Assembly: GCA_000827265.1 (NCBI GenBank)
Contig: KN834857.1
Coordinates: 32,734 to 96,179 of the forward strand
Direction of reading: 5' to 3'
Length of the DNA: 63,446 nt
Source: Collybiopsis luxurians FD-317 M1
Taxonomy: Eukaryota > Basidiomycota > Agaricomycetes > Agaricales > Omphalotaceae
Below the pieces are notes generated by a model, which saw only the letters and a list, made by a program, of their open reading frames with translations, had not been told where the DNA came from and did not search any database. Made by a program: the position numbers and the translations under genes. Shown piece after piece: positions 19,379-31,925 of the stretch; the stretch's first letter is position 1; every line of letters starts with the position of its first letter.

Positions 19379-20449
19379 GGGCCTGTTGTACTGGTTTAAC
19401 ACATTAGTTAATCTTTTGGGAAATATGGTTTATCAGGCCAGTTTAACTGGAGATTCAACTTGAGTTTAACAGGTAAACTGGGCTGATGGATTGTAGGATG
19501 TGATTAAACATCTGTTATACCATTTTAGTTGCCTATGTTTTATGCCTTGAGATGTTATGGTTTCAATGTCTATGTTTCATTATGAAATGTCAAAAGGAGC
19601 TGATTATCAAGTTTAACAAATTTCCTTTTCATTCTCAGAGGTGAATATGCTACAATGGCAACAGCAGATAAACAATTGGTTAATCCCTGATTCATTGGCT
19701 AAACACCATTTTGCTGCCATTTCCAGAGTGTAGAAAGGCAGCCACAGGATGCCAGTTGGATAGAACTGTTTAACCCAAATTTCATCAGAATGAAACAAAT
19801 GGCAGGCATGGTTTAACAAATGTCTATGGAAAGCCGGAAGGGCCTGCTCGCTTTGACAGATCCGTTGATGTCAATGGTGACAGGACCCTTGTCACCGCTT
19901 TGCACGCTGGTAATATTATGCAATCAGCGCTTAAGTGATATTTATCAAAGCTGGGTGCTGAGCAGTGATTATCCTGTCGGACTATTTGTATGTTTCTCTA
20001 TTCTGCACAGACTCTCCTAGATACAAACATGGACTGTTAGATATACTTCTGTCCCCTTTACTTTACTCCTCTCTTTATCCTGAGTCCTACATTTACTTCC
20101 GTAAACTTGATTACACTACTTATATACTTGACTTGAACAATCGGGTACCTCAGATGCTTTGACTACTTGTCTGCACTCTGAGGTGAGCTCTGCTACTTTA
20201 TTTATACTAGCTATACTGATTCTTACTATTTACTTGTACCCATAGTATCTTACTAGAGATGAATGTAGATGCTTTGACTCCTTGTCTGCGCTCTGAGCCA
20301 TTGTATCTTATTACAGATACTGCATACAATTATATATTCACTGTATATATCCTAGCCAGAAATGTGAGATGCAACTTAATTTAACAGAGTTATGACACAC
20401 AAACAGAAACTTTTTAGGCGCGAGAATTAATTCCTGCACCTCTCCATGA
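19379..20449. other. Non-coding stretch with TTTAACA words and a 31-bp direct repeat
   Basis: GGTTTAACA-type words occur at about 19395, 19480, 19612 and 19812. AGATGCTTTGACTACTTGTC (20152) is repeated at 20267 with two changes over 31 bp. CpG frequency rises at 19810-19930. No gene is recognised. Confidence 0.4.
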
Positions 20450-23400
20450 TAGTGATGTGCCAGCTGGGGCCCAGCTCAGAAGCCCCGGCTAGGGCCCAGA
20501 TAGCCCCGGCCAATCATTTCCATCATCAAGAGGGATCCAATCTGAGTTATCTCCAGCCAATGTCAACCTATCTGCCTCAGCAGTAAGCCTTTCCTGACCT
20601 TTCTCTTTCTCTAACTGAAACTGAGGCAGAGATTGGCTTGCAGAATAAAAGATCCTTATGCAACAAACACTTCAGAAATTGAAGAGCTTCAGTGATACCC
20701 CCCTTGAGATGATTTCGGCATTCACTAATTATAATTCTTACTGCAGAAAATGCTCTCTCACTCAAAACTGAAGAAGCTATGATGGCTAGAAAGTCCCAGG
20801 CAAGAACCACCCATACAGGAAGTTGTTGAGTATTCATCTACAGCCAACTTGCTTATCAGTTAATGAAGAAAAATGATATGTGAAAGGCATACACCCCACC
20901 ACTGAACAATTATCATCCCTTCAGGAGCAGAGTCAGTAGCATTGTTGTACCTGGAAAATTCTTCAAGCCAAGGAACACAATCAGCTGATGTTGAAGAAAT
21001 GCCAGATATACTTTCTTCACCATCTGACAGCTCCCGCAGCAGTGCTCATCTCTTTCCTAGAGGTTGAGATTGAGATTTTGATGTCTGAGGCAGCACACTT
21101 GTTAAGCCATACATTTCCGCATACTGTTCTTTGCACTGTCAATTGTTTTGCATGAGAGTACAAATGAGGAGGAGCAGAATCAATATGTAATTTCTTCAGC
21201 AAGACTTCAAACTTTACTTTCCAAATCAGAGCTCCAGTGCTTCTCAAAATGAATTATTTTCTCTCTTGGGTTAAGGACTACATAAGGATAGGTGAGGTCA
21301 AGCTAAACATAAAAGTTTATATCATTCACTCACTCATTGCAAAGACATGTGCCAATGAGTTACCTGTCCAGTCATAATAATCAGATAACTTGTTGATACC
21401 AGCTTGTAAGGCATCTGTAAATAAGCTGTACTTCTCCTTTGAAATTTGTTTGGACCATGCATGGTAGAGAGCTTTGAATGCAGGTAAAGAGATGGCTCAT
21501 TCTCTGATAAGAATGCTTGCTGAGTGCTATCAGCATGCTAAAAATCAAAAATCAGAGGTTCTGGAAATGTAAAGCTATCAGGTGTACCACAAGTATATTT
21601 TTTTACCATCTCCAATTCTACATTCATTAAATTCACTTTTTCCGCTTCCCGATGTTCTTTTCTGCCAGCCCAAATTCATGTAGAAATGTAGAAGTATACT
21701 GTCACAGTATGAGAGAAAAAGATTGGTAATAGAATGAACAAGGAATGAACCTCTCGAATCTCTTCTGCTCCATGTAACATGACATACATTGATGACCATT
21801 GTACAGCCATGTCAAGCAAGAGATGGAGGGGTGTACTATTGTTGTATGAGTCACACTTCTGGATATCCTTGAAGAGTCGAGTGCATTTAGGAGATGAATG
21901 GATAATTCTATTTAGCAACCCAGCAATATTCAGGAAGTAACACCAGTTGTCACACCAGGACCATTGCAAGTGACTTCAAGTCACAATCTCTTTGCTAACA
22001 TGACTAGTTTCCAATTGTCTCTAGTTCAAACCATGGCAGTGTCTCGCCAGAAAAACAGGCCCAAAGACTTTTATAGATTGCAATTGGCACAAGAAAAATA
22101 TGGACAATGGAGAGGCATGTACAGGAAATAAGATATGAAAAATGAAACTGAAGGGCATGGAAACACAGGGAGGGAGACAAGTGTAAATTGGACCTGAGGG
22201 AAGGGCGACGACAATGAGTACTTCTTATACAATGAGCAAAAAGAAATGAAAAATAATATAATAGAGTTTCTCTACACAAATTGGACACACCTAGTATGAT
22301 GAGCAAGAAGAAAGGAGTGAAAGAAAAAATTATTACACTACTACATGTATAGTACTCAAGCTGAATGTGGGATATAAAAGTGTTTCAACTCAGACAGGTG
22401 AGGACAAGCTGGTTTGAGTAATAAATTTGACAGAGAAGGGGTGGGCAGGCCCAGAGCTGCTTCAACCAGTGTGCAGCTACTGAGTCTATCTGCATGGAGG
22501 TGGCAACAACAGTAACAGAAAATGAAGCGGCATGTAAAATTGATCTTGTATTGTCATCACTAACAACAGCAGCTACTTAGTGAATTTTGAAAATTTGGTG
22601 CCTTGGGCACTACAATGACCATTTTCCGGAGTGGCCAGCAGTCAGTTAGTCTTTCGCATTGCTAGGGGTTGTTTGTCGGCAACCGGGTTGACAAATAGAA
22701 TAATCCCAGATGAATGAGCCTATTCCAGAAGCACAATTCATGAATCATAAATAATATTCAATATGCCAGTAATAAAAAATACCTTCAGAACAATGGATCA
22801 GACCAGCCCAATCTCATCTTGAAATACTGCATCCATATCTGGCTCATGAGTGACTGGATCCACAGGATCATAGTGCTTGGATTGGCTATGTGCTTTGAGA
22901 ACAGTCTAAGTTGTGAGGTTGATGATGTGAGCGAGGTACCAGAGTAAGAATAAATCATGTAACAATACATTAATATGATTCTAATACATACTGGATGTGA
23001 GAATCTTTTGAGCACCATTCCTTCATACTTTTGCTTGACTTGTGTGAGTTAATCAGGTGCGAGACACAGTCCAGCATAGCATCATTATTTGTAGCATTAT
23101 TGCAAGTTACCCAGCCAATCTTTGTTAGTTTCAGGTGTGTAAATCTGAGTAGAACATATCCAAAGAAAATTGCAAAATGGTGTAGAATCTTAAAAAGTGT
23201 ATAGTCCAGCAGAGGACCACTGTGGGCAGTATACACTTGTGTGAAGCCAAGTCAGGCATTTTGAAGCTTCCAGTTCCCAGGAGATAATTCTTCAATACAG
23301 TGTCCATTGATAGCAAAATATGCATCGCCATTAGTGGCTTGCCAAGCATTATATGTAACTGAGATTTTCCCAGTTACAGTGTTGCTCTATAGCCAAAGGC

Positions 23401-24435
23401 TCAGGAAAAAAAGGAAAAGAAGTGATCAGATAGCTTACTGCGAATTGAATTTGTAGCTCATATGAGTTCTTCTTGAATAAGTTAATGATAACACAATGAG
23501 TGGCCTTACAATTTGGAATTTTGACACTATTTGTGGCTTGAGCTGCAACACTAATCATTTCATGGAATTTGGGATGCTCCAGCACAGCAACACACTGATG
23601 AACATGTGAGATTTGCAAAAATAAAAGAAGTCTACTTGATCAGTCTCAATAAGCCATCCTCTTGCTGCTTGCTCAGACAAATCATCTGAATATGGAATAA
23701 CTCATGCTTTAGACTCCAGTGGTATCACATGCTCATCAATGATACTTTGGCTGCCTTCAGTGATCACCTGAGCTTTCTTGTGCCCTTCAACATACTTGGG
23801 AATAATAGACTTGAAATTGTTTGCTTTAGCCCCACTGCCAGTATTGATACTATTGACTCGGAATGAGGCATAATGAGTAAAGTGAACATGTGTAACATAC
23901 CTCATGCTGCAAGCCCAAATGACAACAGAGTGTACTGATTTCATTGGTATAAGTTGCAGTAAGAAAAAGCTATGTATTTTTGCAGAGGGGAAGGGCATAA
24001 CAGAACATACCTGCAGAGCTTACATCTGCGGAGAGGTTTGGAAAGACCTTCTTCACAAAATGGATCTTCAAAAAAATATTTAGTATCTGCAGCCGCACAG
24101 CTGCTAATTTCCTGGATATACTGTTACTTTCCCTTTCTCGCTGGAAGAAACTGTTTCAAGCTCAGACAGAACTGTAGCCTTAGCCTGTTGTGCTATATTA
24201 TTGAATGAGCATATATATTTTCAGGTATAAAAATGCCTCACATTCAGGTTTTCTCCTCAATTTTTCATTATTTGTACTACCTGGTATTTATTTGAGTTCA
24301 AGAGAAGGGTCAGAATCACCAGATTATTATGGCGCAAACTTGCGCTTGTGAAATGTGGTGGGACTCAGCTAGGGCTGGCCCATAGGGCCCAGCTTTAATG
24401 GCTTGGGGCTCTGAGCCCTGGCTGGCACATCACTA
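20450..24435 (-). mobile_element. hAT DNA transposon (decayed autonomous copy)
   Basis: Terminal inverted repeats TAGTGATGTGCCAGC at 20450 and its inverse GCTGGCACATCACTA ending at 24435. GGGC/GGCC-rich subterminal stretches lie inside both ends. CTCTCCAT at 20440-20447 and CTCTCCAA at 24436-24443 are a near match for an 8-bp target duplication, although two bases (GA) separate the left one from the repeat. The interior holds a minus-strand hAT transposase. Confidence 0.85.
20577..23998 (-). pseudogene. hAT transposase
   Basis: hAT transposases cut and paste the element with an RNase H-like core split by an insertion domain and end in a dimerisation domain. Minus-strand blocks in order: FHEMISVAAQATNSVKIPN (about 23550); NGDAYFAINGH-like frame (about 23300); KIGWVTCNNATNNDAML (about 23090), containing the second-D region; HIINL...DEIGLVRSI (about 22920-22800); DMAVQWSSMYVMLHGAEE (about 21780), the WSSTY region; and the C-terminal DFLAIIASSVLSERAFSAV with RNHLKGGITEALQFLK (20640-20800). 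Several frames, stops and probable introns are mixed. About 790 bp at 22000-22780 do not fit the protein and may be a nested insertion. Not functional. Confidence 0.85.
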
Positions 24436-24704
24436 CTCTCCAAGTCTATCACAGTGAGTAACATGGCCTCAACATGTTATTAATGTAGCATGGTAGTAAA
24501 TAACATGTTACTTAATACAAATGTCAGTAGCATAAGGCTTAATCACCCAGCTGTGAATTATTGATGAATGCTCCGTCGCCCTGCGGCAGCTTGCTGTTCT
24601 CAGTCATCTGACTTATCATAAATTGGGGTTCATGAGGTCCCACACCCTATTTGGGGATCTGTCAATGAAATTATATTACTTTAGGTAACGGAAATCATTC
24701 TGAG
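24436..24704. other. Short non-coding stretch with normal CpG
   Basis: It follows the hAT end. CTCCGTCGCCCTGCGGCAG at 24570 is much richer in CpG than its neighbours. No gene is seen. Confidence 0.4.
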
Positions 24705-25253
24705 GTGAGCGGGCCCTTCCGGCTTTCCATAAATGTCATCTGGTTTTATGCCAATCTACCTGATGAGCCTCTCATCAAGACTCACCTACTGGTTCTGTTG
24801 CTCCCAACCATTGCTCGAGATTTAGCCAACCTTGATCCCCAATTTAAGCATACACTTTGGGAGATCATAAAGTCAAATAGAGCTCTCCGGCAGTCACTGG
24901 ACCCTATGGATCAGTTAAAAAGCTTGACTATAGCTCCAATTCAAAAGTTGGCTATCTCAGGGCCAATTGTAATTGTATTAGATGTATTAGACGGCTGTCC
25001 TGATTCACCAAAGCTACATCAATTCTTTACTGTCTTGAGAAAGCAGTCCAATGTCCTCCTGTTTAACTTTTGGGTTCTACTTACCACTCAACTAGATTCC
25101 AAAATGCTAAAATACTTTCATGGGCCAACAGCAGTGCACACCCAACAGATGGAGGATTTTGACCAAGAAGACACTAATAATGATCTTTGCAATGTGTGCT
25201 ATCTGCTTCAGCACTTAACAGAAAACAGCATCAACAGCTTTATATCCAATTAG
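24705..25253 (+). pseudogene. NACHT-domain (fungal NLR-like) fragment
   Basis: Part of a STAND NTPase of the kind used in fungal NLRs (signal-responsive, allorecognition-type proteins). One frame of about 180 codons: PTIARDLANLDPQFKHTLWE, LRQSLDPMDQLKSLTIAPIQ, then the Walker B-like GPIVIVLDVLDGC (family usually hhhhDALDE; here the final acidic residue is G), and FWVLLTTQLDS (sensor-1-like LLTSR). The Walker A P-loop, the effector domain and C-terminal repeats are absent, so this is a truncated relic. The frame has no confident ATG. Isolated between transposons. Confidence 0.8.
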
Positions 25254-26149
25254 TTAAAAGATCTCAGGGATCATTCCAATAATTTGTTGAAGCTTGTGAT
25301 AGTCTATGCAGAGCCACCCAACTTGGACAGACTGTTGAGGGCGCATCGAGGGCATTTCATTGCAATTATTGGACAATGATCAATCTATCCAGCCAAAAAA
25401 CCTCAGTGCAAGGTACCTGGTGACACCCTATGCACCTCATCAGGATTGAAGAAAGAATCTTTGCAGAAGGGCTACAAATCCAGGATGAAATGAAGGACTT
25501 ATCATCCTCAGTAAGTGTTGAAGTGGGCAATTACCATCTATTGAATGATGCTTTCTGGCTTTATATATGTAATTGTCATTACTCCTACTCTCTCTGTGCA
25601 GCAGGTAGGGGTCATTGTTTTCAGTAGCTCATTCAACTACCTTTAGTCACCCACTTTAAATCAACAAGATCTATATTTGCACCTGTAAACTTAATAAATT
25701 TTACATGCCAAATCATTTGGAATTGCAATTGATATAAACATATCGCTGGATGCAAGTTAATGGCCGCATAATCTGAAATTGCAGTTTCCACAGACCTCAG
25801 AACTCCATTCATCTGGAAAACCACCCTTAGACCAGGTAGACCAGGCCAAACAAGATAAACCTGAGTCGACCTAGGAATATGGCCAAATTCTGTGGAGCCT
25901 GAGGCATCCCAGGAGGCTTTGGCAGTCAGGGGACCCAGGGAATTGACAAAATACTTGGCTTTCTGAGGAACCCTGGAATACTGTGGAGCAGCCCTGGGAA
26001 ACTGTAACATGCACAATTTACAGAGCCTTAGTGTGAATGTGGGAAGATGTCAAACTGAAACTGTTGGATTTTTTCATTCAGACAACACAATTTACAGCCA
26101 TACAGTCTCAATATAATGAGAAACTTATGAAGACATGACTGTGAAGTAA
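25254..26149. other. Non-coding stretch with a CCAGGG-rich relic
   Basis: No gene is seen. 25800-26010 is rich in CCAGG/CCCTGGG words in both orientations (GACCAGGTAGACCAGG, ACCCAGGG, AGCCCTGGG), resembling the interior of the elements at 5847 and 53180 but without recognisable ends. Confidence 0.35.
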
Positions 26150-28060
26150 TATAACACTTTATAATGGCTCATTCTCCCCTTGTGGCTCAAACTCAACTGA
26201 CACTTGCTGTTAGGACCTTTACTACCTTTGTTGTTAGAAGCTTGTAGCAGGTTCAGTGAGTAGAAAGTAATTTATTATACCACAGCCAAGACAGAGTACA
26301 CGATGGGGAGTCGCTACATACGACAAGTGATCGAGTCCTGTACAGTTTGAGTATTTGATATAGAGGAATGATCCTCAAGTGTCAAATAACAATTCTAGTA
26401 GCTTGGTGCAACTAGAGATTGTATATCGAAAGGACTCGTTAAGATGGTATTAACGAGGGTTGACTTGGAAGGTTCATGACTCGGTGTCTGTTTACCCTAC
26501 AAGACGGAATATTTGAGGGGCTACGGCAGTCGAATAGTCTTGTTGATCAGTTCAACAAGTGAGAAGTGGATATGCCAGTGACTCGGTGTCAATGGGGTTT
26601 GCTCGACTCAGTGTTAAGCAGAATAATATTATAGACTAGTGAACAAGAGAACAGAAACAACACAGATCAAGATTGTTCAGGTAATAACAGCATTATTGTG
26701 GGAGAGGTAGGTACAAGGCTTTTATACTCTGCGGGGAGACATGTGGTCTTGTGAATAGAAGTTTGGAATGAGCAACTGGTTAGTTCGCCTCGCGAAACGT
26801 GTGTCGGATTTGGAGAGCTGAATTGATTGGTAAGACTATTATTGAGTTGTGTGGTGAGTGTACTGGTTGGAAAGAGCGGAAAAAATAGTGTAGGGCATAA
26901 CACTTGCCCTGTGTCTGAAAAAGAGCATAAGTAGAGGATTGGTCTAGAAAAGTTGTGAGTAGTTATCGGAGATAGAGTATACAATTGACATACCTTCTCA
27001 AAATTGCTGTTGGGAAAGACCCATCCCATTGAGCCTGCCTCTGCATGCACAGTAGCAGACATCATTCCCTCCATCAAGTGGTCTGCATCCTCAAGATTCA
27101 ATTTAGATTTACTTTAGGGTCAGTATTTTTTAGGACATTGAGCACCTCAGTGGGGTTCAAAGCTTTGGGATTCCAGAATTCAGCATTGATTTGCAGGAGA
27201 TAGAAGCCAGCATTCCTGAGCTGCATATATTTATTGGAGATCACACTTGCAGAGATGAGTGCCACGTAAGTATAGTATCTAAAGACCTCAGTACACGAGA
27301 TCCTCTAAATTGCAGAATACAATCATTAGTAAGGTCAAGTGGAGTTGTGAGGATATCAATATCATACATGTATCCCAAAATTCCTCATTATCTTCTTCAT
27401 TGTCCTTGTCTTCTTCATTGCCCTCATCAACAATCTTGCCAACTACCTCATCAACAACCTTATCAACAACATTGTCTTTGTCCTTGTCCTCAAACTTGTC
27501 CTCAACTTGTATCTGGGTCTTCATCCTCAACCTTATCAATGACCTCATCCTTGTCAGTGCCCTTGTCAATGGACTCATCAGCATCTTTGTCATCATTGAA
27601 AACCTCAGAAGTGAGAGCCACTTGAGGAGTCTGCCCATTGCTTTGCTGTGGCTGAGTGATACTTTCTGGCAAAGGAAATCCATGTAATGCAAAAAGATAG
27701 AAGAAAGAAACATGCCAGGTTTAAGTACTCTTGCTGCCCTCCCTCTGTTCTTCTCCTCCTGGACTGCTTTCTCTGACAAGGAGTAATTGATTGGCAAGGC
27801 ATGAAGAAATGAAGAAGGGGACTTACCAGCTGACTGTAAAGCTAACAGAGCACCTGGACCTAAGGATGTGATAATAAACTGCAAGGCTGGCTGTAGCATA
27901 TGCAAAGAACTTATTACAAGGCAGACATCTTGGATCATTGAAGGTTCAATGGGGAGTTCTTTTGTCATGGGCACTTTAGACAAACAGTCCTTTGCAGATT
28001 GTCTGGGCTGCCACACTTTTGTTAACAAAACTTTCAAGCTTTCAAATAAAGAACTGAAAA
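26150..28060 (-). pseudogene. Unrecognised multi-exon gene Z with acidic repeat region, hit by a solo LTR
   Basis: Minus-strand exons in order: FFSSLFESLKVLLTKVWQPR...GALLALQSAG (28060-27830); an intron GTAAGT...TTGTCAG of about 54 bp; SSPGGEEQREGSK; an intron GTACTT...TTGCCAG; ITQPQQSNGQTPQVALTSE; a D/E/K/V-rich repetitive stretch (DEVIDKVEDEDPDT, a one-base frame change, then VDKVVDEVVGKIVDE); VISNKYMQLRNAGFYLLQIN with NPTEVLNVLKNTDPKV; LEDADHLMEGMMSATVHAEA; an intron from about 26995; a short tail ending near 26150. The solo LTR at 26208-26902 interrupts the last part. The real start lies upstream of 28060 behind a TTTTTCAG acceptor. Family unknown; the style of introns and linkers resembles the antisense genes X1 and Y1. 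Confidence 0.45.
26208..26902 (-). mobile_element. Solo LTR of the element A/B gypsy family (695 bp)
   Basis: It has the same length and ends (TGTTATGCCC...GGTCCTAACA on the minus strand) as LTR B. It is flanked by CTTGC at 26203-26207 and 26903-26907, a perfect 5-bp target duplication, with no internal sequence between. That is the footprint of LTR-LTR recombination. It keeps the TATA box and the AATGCTGTTATT self-primer. Confidence 0.95.
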
Positions 28061-28196
28061 AGTCCAATTAATTAACAAAGTGATATTTGAATTGTCAACC
28101 TTTCAATTGAGGCACCACTTTTATGTTCCAAAATTTCATGTTCCAGTTCATCTCAGAGCACCCAGAACTCTCAAAGAGTGGGTGTTTTATCTCTAA

Positions 28197-29680
28197 ATGA
28201 GTACAAGAGAATTGGCACCATCTTCAATTACAGGGATTTCTCAGATCCCAGAATTTCTACGCCCCAGCAATCATCCCCCATTTTGCCTACAAGTGCATCA
28301 TCTTTTTAAAATAAAATTTGCTCTTGATTGGGTATTCTTTCTGATGAAAGATATCCTAATTTCTTTCTCTTCCATAACCACACCTAATTGGAAAAACTTC
28401 AAGAGAGATCTTAAGACTTTGTTTCCAGATACCATTGACAATGAGTGTGGATCCATATACAAGCTCAAAGAGATCATAGATTGGATTACTCCGATTATGC
28501 TACATATAAGAGAAAAGTTGTGTCTATATGATATTGTGTTTGAAAGAAAAGTGTCTAAGCTTCAAACTAAACCATCTGTAATAATGAACAGGGATGCTCT
28601 GCACATGTACATAATGCCATTTGCAGAAGAAGCATGATGGTTGATTTGGCAACAAGTGCAGGAGGATCTGGATTGTAATCCTAAAACAGGAACCCATGTG
28701 ACTGGTGCAACTGCAATGTCTTATTGACAAAAAGGAGATCCATTTCTGTTAGAAGAAGTGGTGAAAGCTGCACAAAAAGTTGTTGTTACTCTGAGTCATG
28801 ACAATGTTTATTCCATTGAAACTTTGTCAACCCGCTGGATGGCTTCACAAAACCCACTTACCAATAGAAGGGGACTGATTAATCTACCTTGGAGTGTTAG
28901 TCTCCCTCAGGAATATCATGGATTCCTGAAAGATTGGGGGCAACTTAAGTCTGGAGAGCCAGATTTTGATAGATTTGCAGACAGTATATAGAATACAACA
29001 CAAAGATGAGAGCATGACTGTCTTGAATTGGAATGTGAAAAACTAGCAATTCAGCAGGAGATAAATGCTGCCTTTATGAAGAAAATGAAAGACATGTCAC
29101 TTCAACTAGGAGAAGGCTTGTCTGTTTTGGTGAACATTGTGGGTAGTATGGCTTGAAAGGATAAATTGGGAATAGATAATGGTTTGACCTCTAAATTGAC
29201 ACCATATAACTGAAGTCAGTCCATTATTCCTAGAGCAGGAACACCAGGTGCACCAGCAGCATTGAGAGAATTCCTATGCTTTATGTGTTGATAAAAGGAT
29301 CACCTTTTACATTTGTGTCCCCATTATCATGAATTCTTGAAATGGGGATGGTTAGTACCAGAAGGGAACAATTCTAATAGAGTCAAACTTAAAGATAATC
29401 AGAGGATGCCTCAAGATGATCCTGAAAGGCTGCACTATCAACAGATAGAAGATATGGCAAAGACCTTGGGATGGGATAGAGCAGAAGCATATTTTGCTAA
29501 TATTGAAGATGAAAGTGGACTGGAAATGGATAGACAGTTGAATCTGGACAGTAGTGTAGCTGTTTGGACAGCTTGACTTGAAGAAATGGGAAAATCCTTT
29601 AGTGAAATGATTAAACATGCCCCTAAGGAAGTGCAGGCCACTTACCTTAACCCTGGATCAACAGGGGGACAATTAAAAGA
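28197..29680 (+). pseudogene. gag of a second Ty3/gypsy family (zinc-knuckle type)
   Basis: A chain of plus-strand frames with few frame changes but many stops: LKEIIDWITPIMLHIREKL; LQTKPSVIMNRDALHMY; SLPQEYHGFLKDWGQLKSGE; helical AIQQEINAAFMKKMKDMS; then the zinc knuckle CFMC-x4-H-x4-C (FLCFMC**KDHLLHLCPHY, about 29275-29325), which marks the nucleocapsid end of gag; and a long post-knuckle region (RLHYQQIEDMAKTLGWDR, MDRQLNLDSSVAVWTA). More than ten stops, so an old copy. Strongly CpG-depleted. Confidence 0.7.
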
Positions 29681-31160
29681 CTGTTAGTTCCAATGAAGGG
29701 GCCTGAATCTGAAAAGGTTGATCCTTTCAGAATCATCACTAAGGCACCAGAGGATGATACCCCATTAAGTCCATGTTTGTGCAGAAGAAAGTCACCTTTG
29801 ATGGAGTTTTGATGCTGCCTGTAAATGGTAATCAAGTGCCAAAATCTACAACTGGAAAAGATCAAGAAAATTGGCAAGATTGGGCACCAGAAAATCTGGA
29901 ATGATTTGGACCTCCCAAATTGCAATCTAAAGATTTGTTAAACAGTGATGTTAGAGATAATCAGAATAAAGAACGGAATGATTTCCCCAAAAATTTGCAT
30001 CTGCCTAAGCAAAAGCCAAGACATAAGTGAAATGAAGAGCATGAGTTTCAGCCCTGACATCAAAATTCTTAGTGAAAAGAGTTAGAGTCATTGGATAAAG
30101 AAGCACTAGATAATCTGCCACATTTAGACAGATCAAAGGAAACAGATTCCATTCGAGATGATTCTTCTACATGGGACAGAGTTAATACTCTGGGATTGAG
30201 AAGACTGTTTGACAATGTGGAACCTATTCCAATGCAACCACCTCCACCTGATACTCCCAGAGAGCAACAGACTTCAAGGTGGCTGGACTCAAGTATGCCA
30301 GGACATGGTAACTGTAATGTGTCCAAAACAGATCCAAATTATATTTTGTGTAATGATCTTCATAAACCTGGTCAAGAAGAAGCAGTAGCAACTAAAGTAC
30401 TTGAACAAGGCATCAAACTATTGTTTGACCTATCTCCTAAAATGCAATGGATTTACAACACAAGTTGAGAAACCAATGCATATCACCAAAGAAGGGCATA
30501 ACATCTTATATAGCAACCCTTGCTGATGACAGAGAAATGGAGGTACCTGAATGACTGAAAGGTGTACTTATGACAGGGGAATATATTGATGTTAATGATC
30601 TAAGTCTTGATTCTAACAAAATGTTTGATGTCTTACTGAAAGATGAAAATGGAATGAAAGCTGGATCAGTTGTGCACAGAGACATGGTAGAATGCTTTAG
30701 GCAAGATATATTGGATTCTGACTGAAGAAGAAATATGACCATAGTTGCTAATACCAATAATGACCTTAGAGCGGTTGGACCAAGAGTAAATGACACAGAT
30801 AAAGTTATTGAATGCATACTTGACCCAGGATCACAGATTGTTATAATGGACCATTTTGCAGCAGCCTATTTGGGTATTTGTTGGAATCCAACAGTTAAGA
30901 TTCAGATGCAGGACTCACATGGAGGACTGGGATTAATGGAAGGTCTTACTTGAAATGTACCTTTTACATTTGGAGACATTACCATCTATCTATAAGTTCA
31001 TATTCAAAACTGGGCACCTTTTCATTGCTTGATGGGCTGGCTGTTTGATGTCTTAACCACCAGCAAGGTTGAAACTTTTGTGAATGGGGATTCTGAAGTT
31101 ACAATTATGGATCCTAACTCAGAATGGAAATGTGATATTACAATGCAACTCTGAGGAGAG
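29681..31160 (+). pseudogene. gag-pol linker and aspartic protease of the second gypsy family
   Basis: 30091-30468 is a P/D/E-rich open stretch (PIPMQPPPPDTPREQQTSRW). The protease at 30735-31150 begins NDLRAVGPRVNDTDKVIECI and carries LDPGSQIVIMDHFAAAYLG, where DPGSQI is the variant catalytic DSG triad usual in this agaricomycete gypsy group. It ends in GWLFDVLTTSKVETF and DPNSEWKCDITM. Stops after LMEGLT and elsewhere. Confidence 0.7.
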
Positions 31161-31494
31161 ATTCTGAATCACGTTCATATCAATACGACTCACTATAATG
31201 AATCACTGGGTTTAGTCCCACCAGATTAAGAAAAGTCAAAACCAGAAGCTAAACCTGAGGAAAATATTCAAGTCACCTCAATGAACTGAACAATGATCAG
31301 GGAGAGGAAGAGATTGCATTAGCTTTTCATTTTAATGATGAAGGAAATGATCTGACACTGGGAATTTTTCAAACAAAGAACTAGCTGAGACTTATGTCAT
31401 TGCCTTGCAATCTTATATAAAAGAAACCTTTAAAGAAGAAGGTAACTCTTTGGAATTATAAAATTATGAAGTCAATGAAAAGAAAATACATGTG
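31161..31494. pseudogene. Eroded pol segment between protease and reverse transcriptase
   Basis: Short acidic plus-strand pieces (EEDIALAFHFNDE-like, IALQSYIKETFKEEG) correspond to the linker before the reverse transcriptase. No clean frame. Confidence 0.4.
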
Positions 31495-31925
31495 TTTAAT
31501 GTTTGGAGAGAAATTATTAAATTGAAGATAGACATGGGGGTATATGAACCCTCTGGCACAAGCTATCAATCAAAATGGTTTTGTGTTGTAAAGAAAGATG
31601 GAAAGAGTCTCTGACTCATCCATAGTCTGGAACCATTAAATAAGGTAATGATTCAACATTCAGGAATTTCACCTGCGAGAGCTGATATCGCAAGACATTT
31701 TGCTGGACATGCATGTGGAGGAACTCTAGATATGTATGTCGGATATGACAAATGACCATTGCATGTTACCTCAAGGGATTTGATAACTTTTCAAATGCCA
31801 TTTGGTCTGCATAGGCTAGTTAAATTACCTATGGGATGGACTAATTTGGTATCCATTTTCCATGATGATGTTACCTATATTTTATGGGATGAAATTCCTC
31901 ACATAACATGGCCCTATGTTGACAA
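31495..31925 (+). pseudogene. Reverse transcriptase (N-terminal half) of the second gypsy family
   Basis: Frame with YEPSGTSYQSKWFCVVKKDG, then NKVMIQHSGISPARADIARH, GGTLDMYVGYDK*PLHV (the first catalytic-D motif, normally LDLFVGYDER), TTFQ-like LITFQMPFGLHRLVKLPMGW, TNLVSIFHDDVTYIL and WPYVD. The sequence stops at the catalytic aspartates (PYVDD in relatives) and continues directly in the RNase H domain. Roughly 200-300 residues covering palm, thumb and connection are deleted. Confidence 0.85.

Noticed and set aside
20450..24435. Minus-strand hAT frames as an active gene
   Set aside because: Stops, frame changes and a non-fitting stretch of about 790 bp at 22000-22780 make the protein unreadable as a whole.
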